Source of the DNA: CALFBG01 sp045110315
GTDB taxonomy: Bacteria; Bacteroidota; Bacteroidia; Chitinophagales; Saprospiraceae
DNA length: 9,489 bases
NCBI GenBank assembly: GCA_045110315.1
Contig: JBGCFY010000049.1
Span: 1-9,489, forward strand
Direction: 5' to 3'
Under the pieces are notes generated by a model. The model was not told where the DNA came from. It did no database searches and saw only the letters and a list, made by a program, of their open reading frames with translations. The translations under genes and the position numbers were made by a program. Shown piece after piece: positions 1-6,473 of this stretch (position 1 is its first letter; each line of letters starts with the position of its first letter).

Positions 1-51
1 AACTAATAACTTGAAAGCCTTTTAAGCTTCTACTTCGTTAAAAAGCCTCGC

Positions 52-79
52 CAATGCTCCGGCATTGTCTGTGTTTTTT
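52..79 (+). terminator. Small hairpin with TCCG loop and T run
   Basis: CAATGC (52-57) pairs perfectly with GCATTG (62-67) around a TCCG tetraloop, and a run of six T follows at 74-79 after a six-base gap. It could end a plus-strand transcript entering from the left of the window. The gap between stem and T run is longer than in a typical intrinsic terminator, so the call is weak. Confidence 0.3.
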
Positions 80-149
80 GCCTCGTTTAAGCTCAAAATT
101 CTTTTCAACTTATTGTAAACTCAATTTCTGCGAACTACTTAAATAGATG

Positions 150-188
150 AAAAAGTTAATCCCGCGTTTCCTTGGAAACGCGGGATTA
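150..188 (-). terminator. Strong intrinsic terminator of the membrane-protein gene
   Basis: A perfect 15-base-pair stem (157-171 with 174-188) closes on a two-base TT centre, so the real loop is slightly larger. The stem is GC-rich in the middle (CCCGCG with CGCGGG). Read on the minus strand, it is followed after two bases by five T (complement of 150-154), and it lies 36 bases past the stop of the minus-strand gene. The plus-strand side also has a short T run (190-193), so it may work in both directions. Confidence 0.85.
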
Positions 189-224
189 CTTTTATTGATC
201 AACTTCAATTTAACACCGAAGTTC

Positions 225-974
225 TTATACGATCAAATGTCGTTCAAGGTCATCTTCGTCGTCATTCAATAATTCCGTAATTTCTGCAAAGGCGACATAC
301 TGTGCACAAAATACAATGGGAATGGTAAACAGCATTCCCACCAAAAGAAGGATCGCACCTGACACTGTAGTAAAGCCTAAGACAATTAAGAAAAAGAAAT
401 ACTGTAACCAGTTTTTCATGATAATCTTTCTACTCATTTCCATTGCGTCCCAAAAATTCATTTTATAAAAAACGATAAAAAGGCTACTCCAACTCCAAGA
501 AACGATCAAGTAGATCAAAGGAATGAAGATCAAGAAAGAGAAAGGAGAGAAGCTTTCTTGTAAAATATTCATTGGTTCGCCAAAGTAGAGGTCATAATAC
601 ACACCGGCAAAAGGTAAACCGAAGAAAAGACTAACTGCCATGGTGACTGCGGTAAAAATGACCAGTTCTTTTAAGTAATCCGTTCCTTTAAAAAAATCGG
701 CAAACTCATGCGTTTCTCTTTTGTAAATTTTGTGGGCGACAATGTAAGGACCAACGGAAAGGACAGGACAAAGCACCAACGTAAAAGCAAGATCCCCTAA
801 AATGGGAATTAGGTCAGCAATGAAATTAACGGCACCCATGACTAATATAAAACCAACAAATCCGCCCATATTTTGGCGAAAGATATCGTAACCTTTACTT
901 AAATAATCGAAGGTGTTAAATTCGTAGCCGTTGCTAATGATTTCTTCTAGTCTTTCTAATTTATGTGGTTCCAT
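225..974 (-). CDS. Multi-pass membrane protein, function unknown
   Basis: This 249-residue integral membrane protein has a charged, probably cytoplasmic N-terminus of about 35 residues. Hydrophobic blocks follow at roughly residues 37-82 (two helices), 102-125, 146-170 and 192-232 (two helices), giving about six membrane passes. The C-terminal tail is strongly acidic (NDDEDD, 237-242). The segment at 174-191, with an FWDAMEMSRK core just before the last hydrophobic block, resembles the conserved loop of the DUF975/YciC-like group of bacterial membrane proteins. I recall that similarity from memory and it gives no reaction. The ATG at 972-974 is the natural start: it puts the amphipathic leader in place, and no better start is seen. 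The gene stands alone, is divergent from the next gene across about 500 bases, and ends at a strong terminator. A role in the inner membrane is inferred; no enzymatic motif is visible. Confidence 0.85.
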   Translation of the reverse strand: MEPHKLERLEEIISNGYEFNTFDYLSKGYDIFRQNMGGFVGFILVMGAVNFIADLIPILGDLAFTLVLCPVLSVGPYIVAHKIYKRETHEFADFFKGTDYLKELVIFTAVTMAVSLFFGLPFAGVYYDLYFGEPMNILQESFSPFSFLIFIPLIYLIVSWSWSSLFIVFYKMNFWDAMEMSRKIIMKNWLQYFFFLIVLGFTTVSGAILLLVGMLFTIPIVFCAQYVAFAEITELLNDDEDDLERHLIV

Positions 975-1477
975 ATTAATGTTTTGATGAATAAGATAAT
1001 AAATAGTATTGGTACTTAAGAAGGAAGTTCTTGCTTTTTGTCTGGGATAAAGGTATTGGTATTGTACCGCTTTGTCAATTCTTTCGGATTAATGACGTCA
1101 AATCTTAGGCAAACGGTATAAAATTGTGATTAATCGCTCTTTTTTATGCTTCCCGTTTTGAACAACTTTAAAGTAAAAATGTGATTTTTTTGGATAAAAC
1201 GATAAAGTTTGCCTAAATCTTTTCACCAAGCATTTTAGAAAAACGCATTGTATTTATTCTCCAAACATAAGCTACCGATAATCAAGTAGTTTTACCAAAA
1301 TAGTATTTTAATAATAATAATTTAGCTCGAAATAGGATGCGCTGATAGTGCGTTATTTCCTAGCTTTTTATCAAAAAAATAGAGCCCCAGTAACTTTTTG
1401 GTATTAAATATGGTGTAGTTAAATAGTAACCTAAATCACTTCGTCCCCCGGAAGAACCATCAAAATGAAAATTTAAA
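975..1477. other. Divergent intergenic region, 503 bases
   Basis: This AT-rich spacer lies between two divergently transcribed genes and must hold both promoters, but I see no full TTTG-N20-TAnnTTTG match for either. Near misses have a three-base rather than two-base gap, for example TAAAGTTTG at 1203-1211. It contains a ten-base inverted repeat, TTAGGCAAAC at 1105-1114 and GTTTGCCTAA at 1207-1216. It also holds a hairpin at 1333-1369 (TAGGA/TCCTA outside GCGCT/AGTGC) followed by five T. No ORF with coding character was recognised. Confidence 0.6.
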
Positions 1478-2065
1478 ATGAGTTCAACCCAAGTTTTATT
1501 TCGTCCATCCTCCCATATTTCAAGTTTGTTCACTGCGATATTTTGTCTCGGTCTTTTGTTACCACAAGGGAATGCACAAGCAATTTCTTATGAAGGTATT
1601 TCGATGCAGATTCACAACTTCGCCTTTGAAAAGATGAATATTTTCGATCAAGAAACATTCAACGAAAGCATGATTGTGCTGTTGAAAGATAAAGAAGGTA
1701 AAGATGTAGGGACCTTGAGTTTGGCCCGCATGAACTATGCGGAACGCACAACGGTATCTAGCCAGCAAAATTCAGAAACGAAGGTCATGCAAAATGATAA
1801 GCGAGACGTCACCAAAATGGATAAAGGAGTCGGTGCGTGGGTCTTTCAAGGCAACGTTAAGGTCGATCAACACAAAGCCCAATATTACGAATTAGATTCT
1901 AAAATTGCCCGTAAGGGGAAAATGTATTTGATTGAAACAACGAAGGATCAAATTGTCATCAAATTGATTTATAAATCAAACATGGATGAGCAATTAGTCA
2001 ATAATTTTAAAAATTGGATTACTGATGTTAAAGTACTTGTGAATCAGAGTCCTCGAAATAATTAA
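1478..2065 (+). CDS. Secreted orphan protein with signal peptide
   Basis: I do not recognise the family of this 195-residue protein. Residues 1-35 form a classical signal peptide: a hydrophobic core at about 16-29 (SLFTAIFCLGLLLP) and an AQA cleavage site after residue 35, which leaves a mature protein of about 160 residues. The cysteine at 23 sits inside the hydrophobic core and not in a convincing lipobox, so a soluble periplasmic or secreted product is more likely than a lipoprotein. The mature part alternates short polar and hydrophobic stretches, suggesting a mainly beta fold, has no further cysteine, and ends with a likely amphipathic helix (about 168-183). The ATG at 1478 is chosen because an ATG at 1465 gives only Met-Lys-Ile before a stop. 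A GGAAG at 1450-1454 is better spaced for that abortive start. The gene is probably monocistronic, since the next gene has its own promoter. Confidence 0.8.
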   Translation: MSSTQVLFRPSSHISSLFTAIFCLGLLLPQGNAQAISYEGISMQIHNFAFEKMNIFDQETFNESMIVLLKDKEGKDVGTLSLARMNYAERTTVSSQQNSETKVMQNDKRDVTKMDKGVGAWVFQGNVKVDQHKAQYYELDSKIARKGKMYLIETTKDQIVIKLIYKSNMDEQLVNNFKNWITDVKVLVNQSPRNN

Positions 2066-2114
2066 TTTTTTAGCCATTGAGCATTTACCGATTATCAGAC
2101 TACTCGTTTGGTAG

Positions 2115-2144
2115 ATTGTATTGATTTTGCTAGCTTTATCTTTG
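2115..2144 (+). promoter_or_regulatory. Bacteroidota-type promoter of the SIR2-TPR gene
   Basis: TATCTTTG at 2137-2144 is a perfect match to the Bacteroidota -7 box (TAnnTTTG). ATTG at 2115-2118 lies 18 bases upstream and serves as a near-consensus -33 element. An overlapping alternative pairs TTTG at 2107-2110 with TAGCTTTA at 2131-2138 across 20 bases. Either would start transcription near 2145-2152 and leave a leader of about 130 bases before the ATG at 2278. This implies transcription independent of the upstream secreted-protein gene. Confidence 0.55.
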
Positions 2145-2277
2145 AAACAACTTCATTGTCAAGTAGGGAACTTATTCGTAGCTTCCTTCCGCAAAATACT
2201 AATGACGAACTTGTTGGCCGTTTATCTTGCTACTGCCAATAAACTTAAGACAAGTTCGTGTAGCTCAATTTTTGGAA

Positions 2278-4638
2278 ATGAAAGAATCTACCCTCGAAGA
2301 ACTTGCCTATCTCATCCAATCTGCCAAAGAAAACAATCTACCTAAGCCAATTGTATTTTTAGGCGCAGGTGCTTCTGCCACGGGCGGTATTCCATTAGCT
2401 GGCGCCATCGTCAAAGATATTCTAGAAAAGTATCCACACAATCCCAAGATTAAAAAATTAGCGCCAGAAGAGCGAGTGTACGCCAAACTCATGGAATGCT
2501 TGTTGCCAACGGAAAGGAATAGACTGCTGAAAGAATACATTGATCGCGCTAAAATCAACGTTACACACATCTACCTTGCGCATCTCATTACACAAGGTTA
2601 TGTAGATTATGTCCTTACGGTCAATTTTGATAATCTCATGCTACGTGCCCTAGCACTTTTCAATTACTTTCCACCAACCTACGATCTAGCCGTACTTAAA
2701 GCCTTAACCACGACAAGTTTACACGAAAAATCAGTCGTTTACTTGCACGGTCAGCATCACGGTTTGTGGTTGCTAAATACCGATGAGGAAATGCGAAGCG
2801 TAGATCAAATGGTTCCGTCAATTCTTAATAAAATAGCGAGCGAGCGACCTTGGATTATTATTGGCTATAGTGGTGTAGATCGTATTCTCAATCATCTCGT
2901 CGATTTAGGTCGTTTTGATAATGGAATGTTTTGGGTATGTTATAAAGATTACCTGCCAGAAGAAAAAGTTTGCCAAGCATTACTGAATAAAGCGAATCGA
3001 AACACTTCGATTATTAAAGGCTATGACGCGGATACTTTTATGCTTTCTTTGAACACTGCTTTGGGATTGGGGCAACCTTTGATCTTAGACAAACCATTCA
3101 GTTTTTTGGAAAATGCAGTTAATAATATTGTCGAAAATTACGAAAAGAAAGAATACACGTCGGTCAAAGAGCGCTTAACGATTACCAAAAAGCAAATTAG
3201 AGTAGCGGTAGAACAGTTTGAAGAAGGGAAGGTAATCCCAACTAAGAAAATTGGGAAAGAGATTATTTCGGATCAGCGAAAGAAAGAAATTATTAATAAA
3301 ATTATCCAAAAAGATTTTGAAGGTTTAGCCGCTTACCGCGAACTCATCAACCAGTCGGACGACTTAGATCTCAAAAGTCAATTATCAGACTTATACTTCG
3401 GTGCGGCAACTGCCTTGTCTGAAAAGGCAAAAGAAGAAACGGGCGAGCAAGCGAGTGAACGCTTTCAGCAAAGTATCGAACAGCTGGAGATTAGTTTGTC
3501 GCTCAACCCCAAGTCCAATAAGGCACTGAGTGAAATGGGATTTGCTTACATTAGTTTGGGAGATTATCAAGAAGCTGCTGCTCAAGAAATTTCCCTCAAA
3601 AAAGCAATTGACTACTGCCAACAAGCGACTCAAATTGATGACACAGATGTCGTATCGTATTGTAATTGGGGAATAGCCTTGGATCATCTGGCAAGACTCG
3701 CAGATAAAGAAGCTAAATTTGATTTGATTCAGCAAGCGATTGTTTATTACGAAAAAGCGATTGCGATAGATGAGCATTACGAAAGTGCGATTAATAACTT
3801 GGGCGCTTGCTATTTAGATTCCATCGAATACCAAAAAATAGAAGATCATTTGCCGCTTTTGCGGAAGAGTCAGGCGCTTTTTCTCAGCGCGAATAAGGTG
3901 AATCCTGAAAACATAGATTATCTCCTTAATCTTTGTACTGCTTTGTTAAAGGGAATGCGGCACGAGGAGGAAGAGATTGAAGTTCAACTCCAAAGCATTT
4001 TAAAGTATTTAGATCAAGCCGAAAAATTAACGACAGACCTTACGCTTATTGCTCAATTCCGAGCAAATAGTTATTTGGAAGCTGCTTTTCATTCCAGTGG
4101 TTCAAAGCAAAAAGTGTACTTCGAAAAAGCAATTGCAATCGTTCAGCATACTTCGGAATGGAAGGAGCAACAGGAGTTACGCTATCATATTTTGGGAAGC
4201 TCTTTCTTAGGATTAGCCCAGCAGGAAACGGGCGATGTTGCTCTAGAATTAATCCAAAAAGCACTTGCCAATTTCGCACTGGAATTAGAACTTAACGACC
4301 AAAATCCAAATCTGCACGATGACTACAGTGTTGCTTATCGCGAACAGGCAAAGTATCAAACGGGGCTCGATCAGGTCAATTCTTTTTTTGAATGTGAGAA
4401 ACACATTTTGCGGGTAAAAGAATTGAGTGGGAGAGTATACAATCTTGCCTGTTTCTACGCCATTCGGGGCTTGAAAGAAAAAGCGCTAGTTGAGTTAGAA
4501 ACGGCTTTGCAGGATTATGAAGTTACTGCGGAATATGTCCTCGAAGATATGGATTGGTCAGCTTTACGAACGGATCCAGCCTTTTTAGCGATTGTCAACA
4601 AATACCAAAATAATACAAGTGGACCAAATACATTTTAG
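2278..4638 (+). CDS. SIR2-domain protein with C-terminal TPR array
   Basis: This 786-residue cytoplasmic protein fuses a SIR2-like NAD-binding domain (about residues 22-265) to a helical repeat region. The SIR2 signature is intact. It has GAGAS at 29-33, VNFDN at 115-119 (equivalent to the TNYD loop), the probable catalytic histidine in YLHG (His157), and IIIGYSGVD at 193-201. No paired CxxC cysteines are present, so the zinc module of classical sirtuins is missing, as in SIR2-type NAD hydrolases. Residues 270-365 form a charged helical linker. From about 367 to 720 come degenerate TPR-like helix pairs, several with long inter-helix segments. Residues 718-775 match the TPR end-of-group domain (YNLACFYA at 721-728, then DPAFLAIV). 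An in-frame TTG at 2227 would add 17 residues, but the ATG begins right at the SIR2 fold. Known SIR2 fusions include antiphage NADases; that role is inferred here. A deacetylase or signalling role is the alternative. Confidence 0.9.
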   Translation: MKESTLEELAYLIQSAKENNLPKPIVFLGAGASATGGIPLAGAIVKDILEKYPHNPKIKKLAPEERVYAKLMECLLPTERNRLLKEYIDRAKINVTHIYLAHLITQGYVDYVLTVNFDNLMLRALALFNYFPPTYDLAVLKALTTTSLHEKSVVYLHGQHHGLWLLNTDEEMRSVDQMVPSILNKIASERPWIIIGYSGVDRILNHLVDLGRFDNGMFWVCYKDYLPEEKVCQALLNKANRNTSIIKGYDADTFMLSLNTALGLGQPLILDKPFSFLENAVNNIVENYEKKEYTSVKERLTITKKQIRVAVEQFEEGKVIPTKKIGKEIISDQRKKEIINKIIQKDFEGLAAYRELINQSDDLDLKSQLSDLYFGAATALSEKAKEETGEQASERFQQSIEQLEISLSLNPKSNKALSEMGFAYISLGDYQEAAAQEISLKKAIDYCQQATQIDDTDVVSYCNWGIALDHLARLADKEAKFDLIQQAIVYYEKAIAIDEHYESAINNLGACYLDSIEYQKIEDHLPLLRKSQALFLSANKVNPENIDYLLNLCTALLKGMRHEEEEIEVQLQSILKYLDQAEKLTTDLTLIAQFRANSYLEAAFHSSGSKQKVYFEKAIAIVQHTSEWKEQQELRYHILGSSFLGLAQQETGDVALELIQKALANFALELELNDQNPNLHDDYSVAYREQAKYQTGLDQVNSFFECEKHILRVKELSGRVYNLACFYAIRGLKEKALVELETALQDYEVTAEYVLEDMDWSALRTDPAFLAIVNKYQNNTSGPNTF

Positions 4639-4693
4639 TCTTAATTTCCCTTTTTAAAATTATCCTGTCACAGTACTTGATCCTAGCTGCTGG

Positions 4694-4720
4694 CAAGGCA
4701 CACAAATTTAGTGCTTGTTT
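4694..4720 (+). terminator. Weak hairpin after the SIR2-TPR gene
   Basis: CAAGGCAC (4694-4701) pairs with GTGCTTG (4711-4717), seven pairs with one bulged G, around a nine-base loop, and is followed by only three T. It lies 56 bases after the stop codon, so it could be the gene's terminator or a 3'-end processing structure, but the T run is short. Confidence 0.3.
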
Positions 4721-4887
4721 GTAATCTATTTAGTTCAATTCAGTTGTAAATCCCTCCGCTACTTTTTTAATAAATTGGTCTTGCCACTTAGTGGTTCTTT
4801 AGTTGGTTAAAAGTAGCAATGAACTAGAACTTGTAGATTAGATTTTAAATATTTTGGTGCATGAAAAATTAAGCTTACCGCTAAAAG

Positions 4888-4989
4888 GGAAAGCTGATCG
4901 TCGAAGGAGAAATTGCTTCCTTTGAGGATTCGCATTGCGTTTCACCGTTCTGTGGTGCACGTTGATCTTCTCGACTTAGATCAGTTTTT
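4888..4989 (+). ncRNA. Structured RNA element or large terminator
   Basis: The two ends form a long interrupted stem. AAAGCTGATC (4890-4899) pairs with GATCAG plus its T run (4979-4988), GTCGA (4900-4904) with TCGAC (4971-4975), and GGAGA (4906-4910) with TCTTC (4966-4970, one G-U pair). A three-base bulge interrupts one side and a single A the other. About 55 bases lie inside and can fold further, for example CACC (4943-4946) with GGTG (4954-4957). The right arm runs directly into five T (4985-4989), as at an intrinsic terminator. The apical region is larger than a simple terminator needs, so a structured small RNA or 3' UTR element is an alternative. The family is not recognised. Confidence 0.4.
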
Positions 4990-5186
4990 AAAAAGCTGAA
5001 ATTAGTCTTCCTTTATTTTTCTATTCAAAATATCAAATACTATTTTTTCTGCTCTTGTTCAAATTAGCGAACGGTTCCCTCAATAGAATTTGTTTTCTTT
5101 TTGTCCAGATTACGGCGTAAGGTATTCGCTGTAATAATTTCAATACTCAAGAGTGTTTGTTTATCATAAATTACAGTCAATTAGTG

Positions 5187-5227
5187 GAGGGGAAGGCTTT
5201 TGGTACAGGGCATTCCCCTCGTTTTTT
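5187..5227 (+). terminator. Intrinsic terminator in the intergenic gap
   Basis: GAGGGGAA (5187-5194) pairs perfectly with TTCCCCTC (5213-5220) around an 18-base loop, and six T follow at 5222-5227 after one G. This is a good plus-strand intrinsic terminator. It is 549 bases beyond the end of the SIR2-TPR gene and just upstream of the PhnA-like gene's promoter, so it either ends a long 3' UTR, ends a small RNA, or insulates the next unit. Confidence 0.7.
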
Positions 5228-5256
5228 GTTGGCTAGATTCTTTTAACTTGACTGAG

Positions 5257-5289
5257 TTTTCATAATCTTACAGAATTGGTGTAAGTTTG
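5257..5289 (+). promoter_or_regulatory. Promoter of the PhnA-like / membrane protein pair
   Basis: TAAGTTTG at 5282-5289 matches the Bacteroidota -7 consensus TAnnTTTG exactly. TTTT at 5257-5260, 21 bases upstream, differs from the TTTG -33 box in one base. The expected start near 5295 gives a leader of about 40 bases before the ATG at 5334. The terminator just upstream supports a new transcription unit beginning here. Confidence 0.6.
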
Positions 5290-5333
5290 TAGGATAATGG
5301 AAATAATTTCTAAACTAAAAACGACGCTTACGG

Positions 5334-5552
5334 ATGGATGATATTGTAGTAAAAGATAGTAACGGGAATGTACTTAGCGAAGGGGACTCGGTACAGTTGA
5401 CGAGAGATCTAAAAGTAAAAGGAACTTCCACAAATCTTAAACGAGGAACTGTGTTCAAAAATATTCGTCTTACGGGTAACGACAAAGAAATCGAATGCAG
5501 AGTTGGTAAAGGTCAAATGGTACTCAAAACCATGTACTTAAAGAAAAAATAA
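5334..5552 (+). CDS. PhnA/YjdM-domain protein lacking the zinc ribbon
   Basis: This 72-residue protein matches the C-terminal SH3-like domain of the PhnA (YjdM) family along its whole length: VVKDSNGNVLSEGDSV (5-20), then DLKVKGTS (25-32), LKRGT (35-39), VFKNIRL (40-46) and the closing LKTMYLKKK (64-72). E. coli YjdM is about 40 residues longer and begins with a four-cysteine zinc ribbon. That part is absent here, and the in-frame bases upstream reach a TAA at 5316-5318 without encoding one. Short versions are, as I recall, common in Bacteroidota. The name 'alkylphosphonate utilization protein' is historical: the E. coli gene lies beside the phn operon and is not shown to act on phosphonates. 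The real function is unknown. It starts the transcription unit shared with the membrane protein that follows in the same frame. Confidence 0.9.
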   Translation: MDDIVVKDSNGNVLSEGDSVQLTRDLKVKGTSTNLKRGTVFKNIRLTGNDKEIECRVGKGQMVLKTMYLKKK

Positions 5553-5579
5553 ATACCGTTCTTTACCGCTATTAACTTT

Positions 5580-6233
5580 GTGTGGAACAACTTCAAGACA
5601 TTGTCAACGCTCCTTAAAAAAATAGGATATTACACTCCAACAATTGGTCTGCTGCTTTTTGTTGGACTTTCATGTTTTGCCGCAGCACACTATCCCGGAG
5701 GCTCGCCACTCGATGCTCAGACGGTAGGTTTTGATTGGCGACATAATTATTGGTGTAACCTTTTTAATCTCCAAGCCATCAATGGTGCCTTTAATCCGGC
5801 AAGACCTTTCGCCATTGCGGCTACTTGGTTAGCCTGTCTTAGTCTAACACTTTTCTTTTTTATTTTTTCTGCCGCATTTTCAATACCTAATTTTTGGAAG
5901 TGTACTATTCGGATCTCTGGAACGATTGCAATGTCTTTTGGAGCATTGATCGTCACCGAGTGGCATGATCTTATGACCATTTTGTCGAGCGTTTTTGGGC
6001 TTTTTGCAGTAGTGGGCATGCTCAAAGTAATTGTGAGAAGTCGCCGTAGTATTTGGCAAATGACAGGGGGAATTTGTCTTGTTTTATTGGGACTGAATAA
6101 CTATATCTATTATACCGGACATGGCTTATATCATCTGGCTAGTTTGCAAAAAATAACGCTACTCTGTGTACTATCTTGGATTGTTTTGCTCAATTTTGCG
6201 GCGGCAAAACAATTAATTTTGGAAGAATTTTAA
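5580..6233 (+). CDS. Six-helix membrane protein, DUF998-like
   Basis: This 217-residue integral membrane protein has hydrophobic segments at about 20-36, 76-100, 108-126, 132-152, 160-177 and 190-209. After the first helix comes a conserved-looking extracytoplasmic stretch with HYPGGSP (37-43), FDWRHNYWCNLFN (51-63) and NGAFNPARP (68-76). This layout, a short polar loop then NG..N..RP before helix 2, resembles the DUF998/Frag1-like membrane proteins, but I assign that only tentatively. No catalytic motif is certain; His129, His181 and His185 lie close to membrane ends. The start is a GTG at 5580, with no Shine-Dalgarno sequence; a TTG at codon 8 is the alternative. The gene is in the same frame as the PhnA-like gene, whose TAA at 5550-5552 is followed by nine sense codons before this GTG, so the two are very probably co-transcribed. 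Confidence 0.75.
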   Translation: MWNNFKTLSTLLKKIGYYTPTIGLLLFVGLSCFAAAHYPGGSPLDAQTVGFDWRHNYWCNLFNLQAINGAFNPARPFAIAATWLACLSLTLFFFIFSAAFSIPNFWKCTIRISGTIAMSFGALIVTEWHDLMTILSSVFGLFAVVGMLKVIVRSRRSIWQMTGGICLVLLGLNNYIYYTGHGLYHLASLQKITLLCVLSWIVLLNFAAAKQLILEEF

Positions 6234-6283
6234 ATTTATAAAGTACTGGATTCGAGGCTAGAATTTTGTAGTTTTTAATGAAG

Positions 6284-6313
6284 TTGTTTTAAAATAGATA
6301 GATGATTTATTTG
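6284..6313 (+). promoter_or_regulatory. Possible promoter of the Cip1-like lipoprotein gene
   Basis: TTTATTTG at 6306-6313 matches the -7 consensus TAnnTTTG in all but one base, and TTG at 6284-6286 lies 19 bases upstream as a -33 element. The predicted start near 6320 leaves a leader of about 150 bases. The site is weaker than those at 2137 and 5282. Confidence 0.35.
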
Positions 6314-6473
6314 CAAGCCATTGATTTCCAATATTTCAGCTAATTTTTTTCTCCGGAGCTATGGCTACGAAAAAAAAATGGAGCTTCCTCTTGAAAACCA
6401 CGCGCTTACAACTAATTTCAACCCCCATTTTAAAACAACTTCAATATTTTATTAAACAACCTCAATTTATACG

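Larger units (their letters stand above)
1..224. other. Left-edge non-coding stretch
   Basis: I see no intact gene here. The stretch carries a small hairpin (52-67) followed by a T run, and a strong hairpin terminator (150-188). On the minus strand there is a stop-free run from 120 down to a TAA at 22-24. Its translation ends in residues such as LNEAKNTDNAGALARLF, which looks protein-like but has no ATG and is preceded by an in-frame TGA at 121-123. It may be the relic of a gene tail, part of a dispersed repeat, or chance. Confidence 0.5.
4639..5281. other. Long non-coding gap with several hairpins
   Basis: Nearly 650 bases follow the SIR2-TPR gene without any recognisable coding frame on either strand. 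The stretch is AT-rich but holds structured elements: a bulged hairpin at 4694-4717, a small palindrome at 4784-4794 (CCACT/AGTGG), a large folded element at 4888-4989, an 11-base palindrome at 5110-5120, and a terminator at 5187-5227. The AGCGAA/TTCGCT pair (5066-5071 and 5125-5130) could be another long-range stem. A small RNA gene between the two terminator-like structures is possible, but no convincing promoter for it was found. Confidence 0.5.

Noticed and set aside
2227..2277. TTG start extending the SIR2-TPR protein by 17 residues
   Set aside because: The ATG at 2278 lies right before the SIR2 fold and the extra residues show no domain character; TTG starts are less likely than ATG. 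The extension cannot be fully excluded.
2121..2345. A 74-codon frame across the SIR2-TPR start
   Set aside because: It overlaps the well-supported SIR2 coding sequence in another frame, starts with TTG inside the promoter, and shows no domain.
3391..4279. Minus-strand frames of 128 and 77 codons inside the SIR2-TPR gene
   Set aside because: They are antisense to confident TPR coding sequence and their translations show no recognisable domain.
4703..4710. TAAATTTG, a perfect -7 box on the minus strand
   Set aside because: There is no -33 element at the right distance and no minus-strand gene for it to serve; it would only make antisense RNA to the SIR2-TPR gene.
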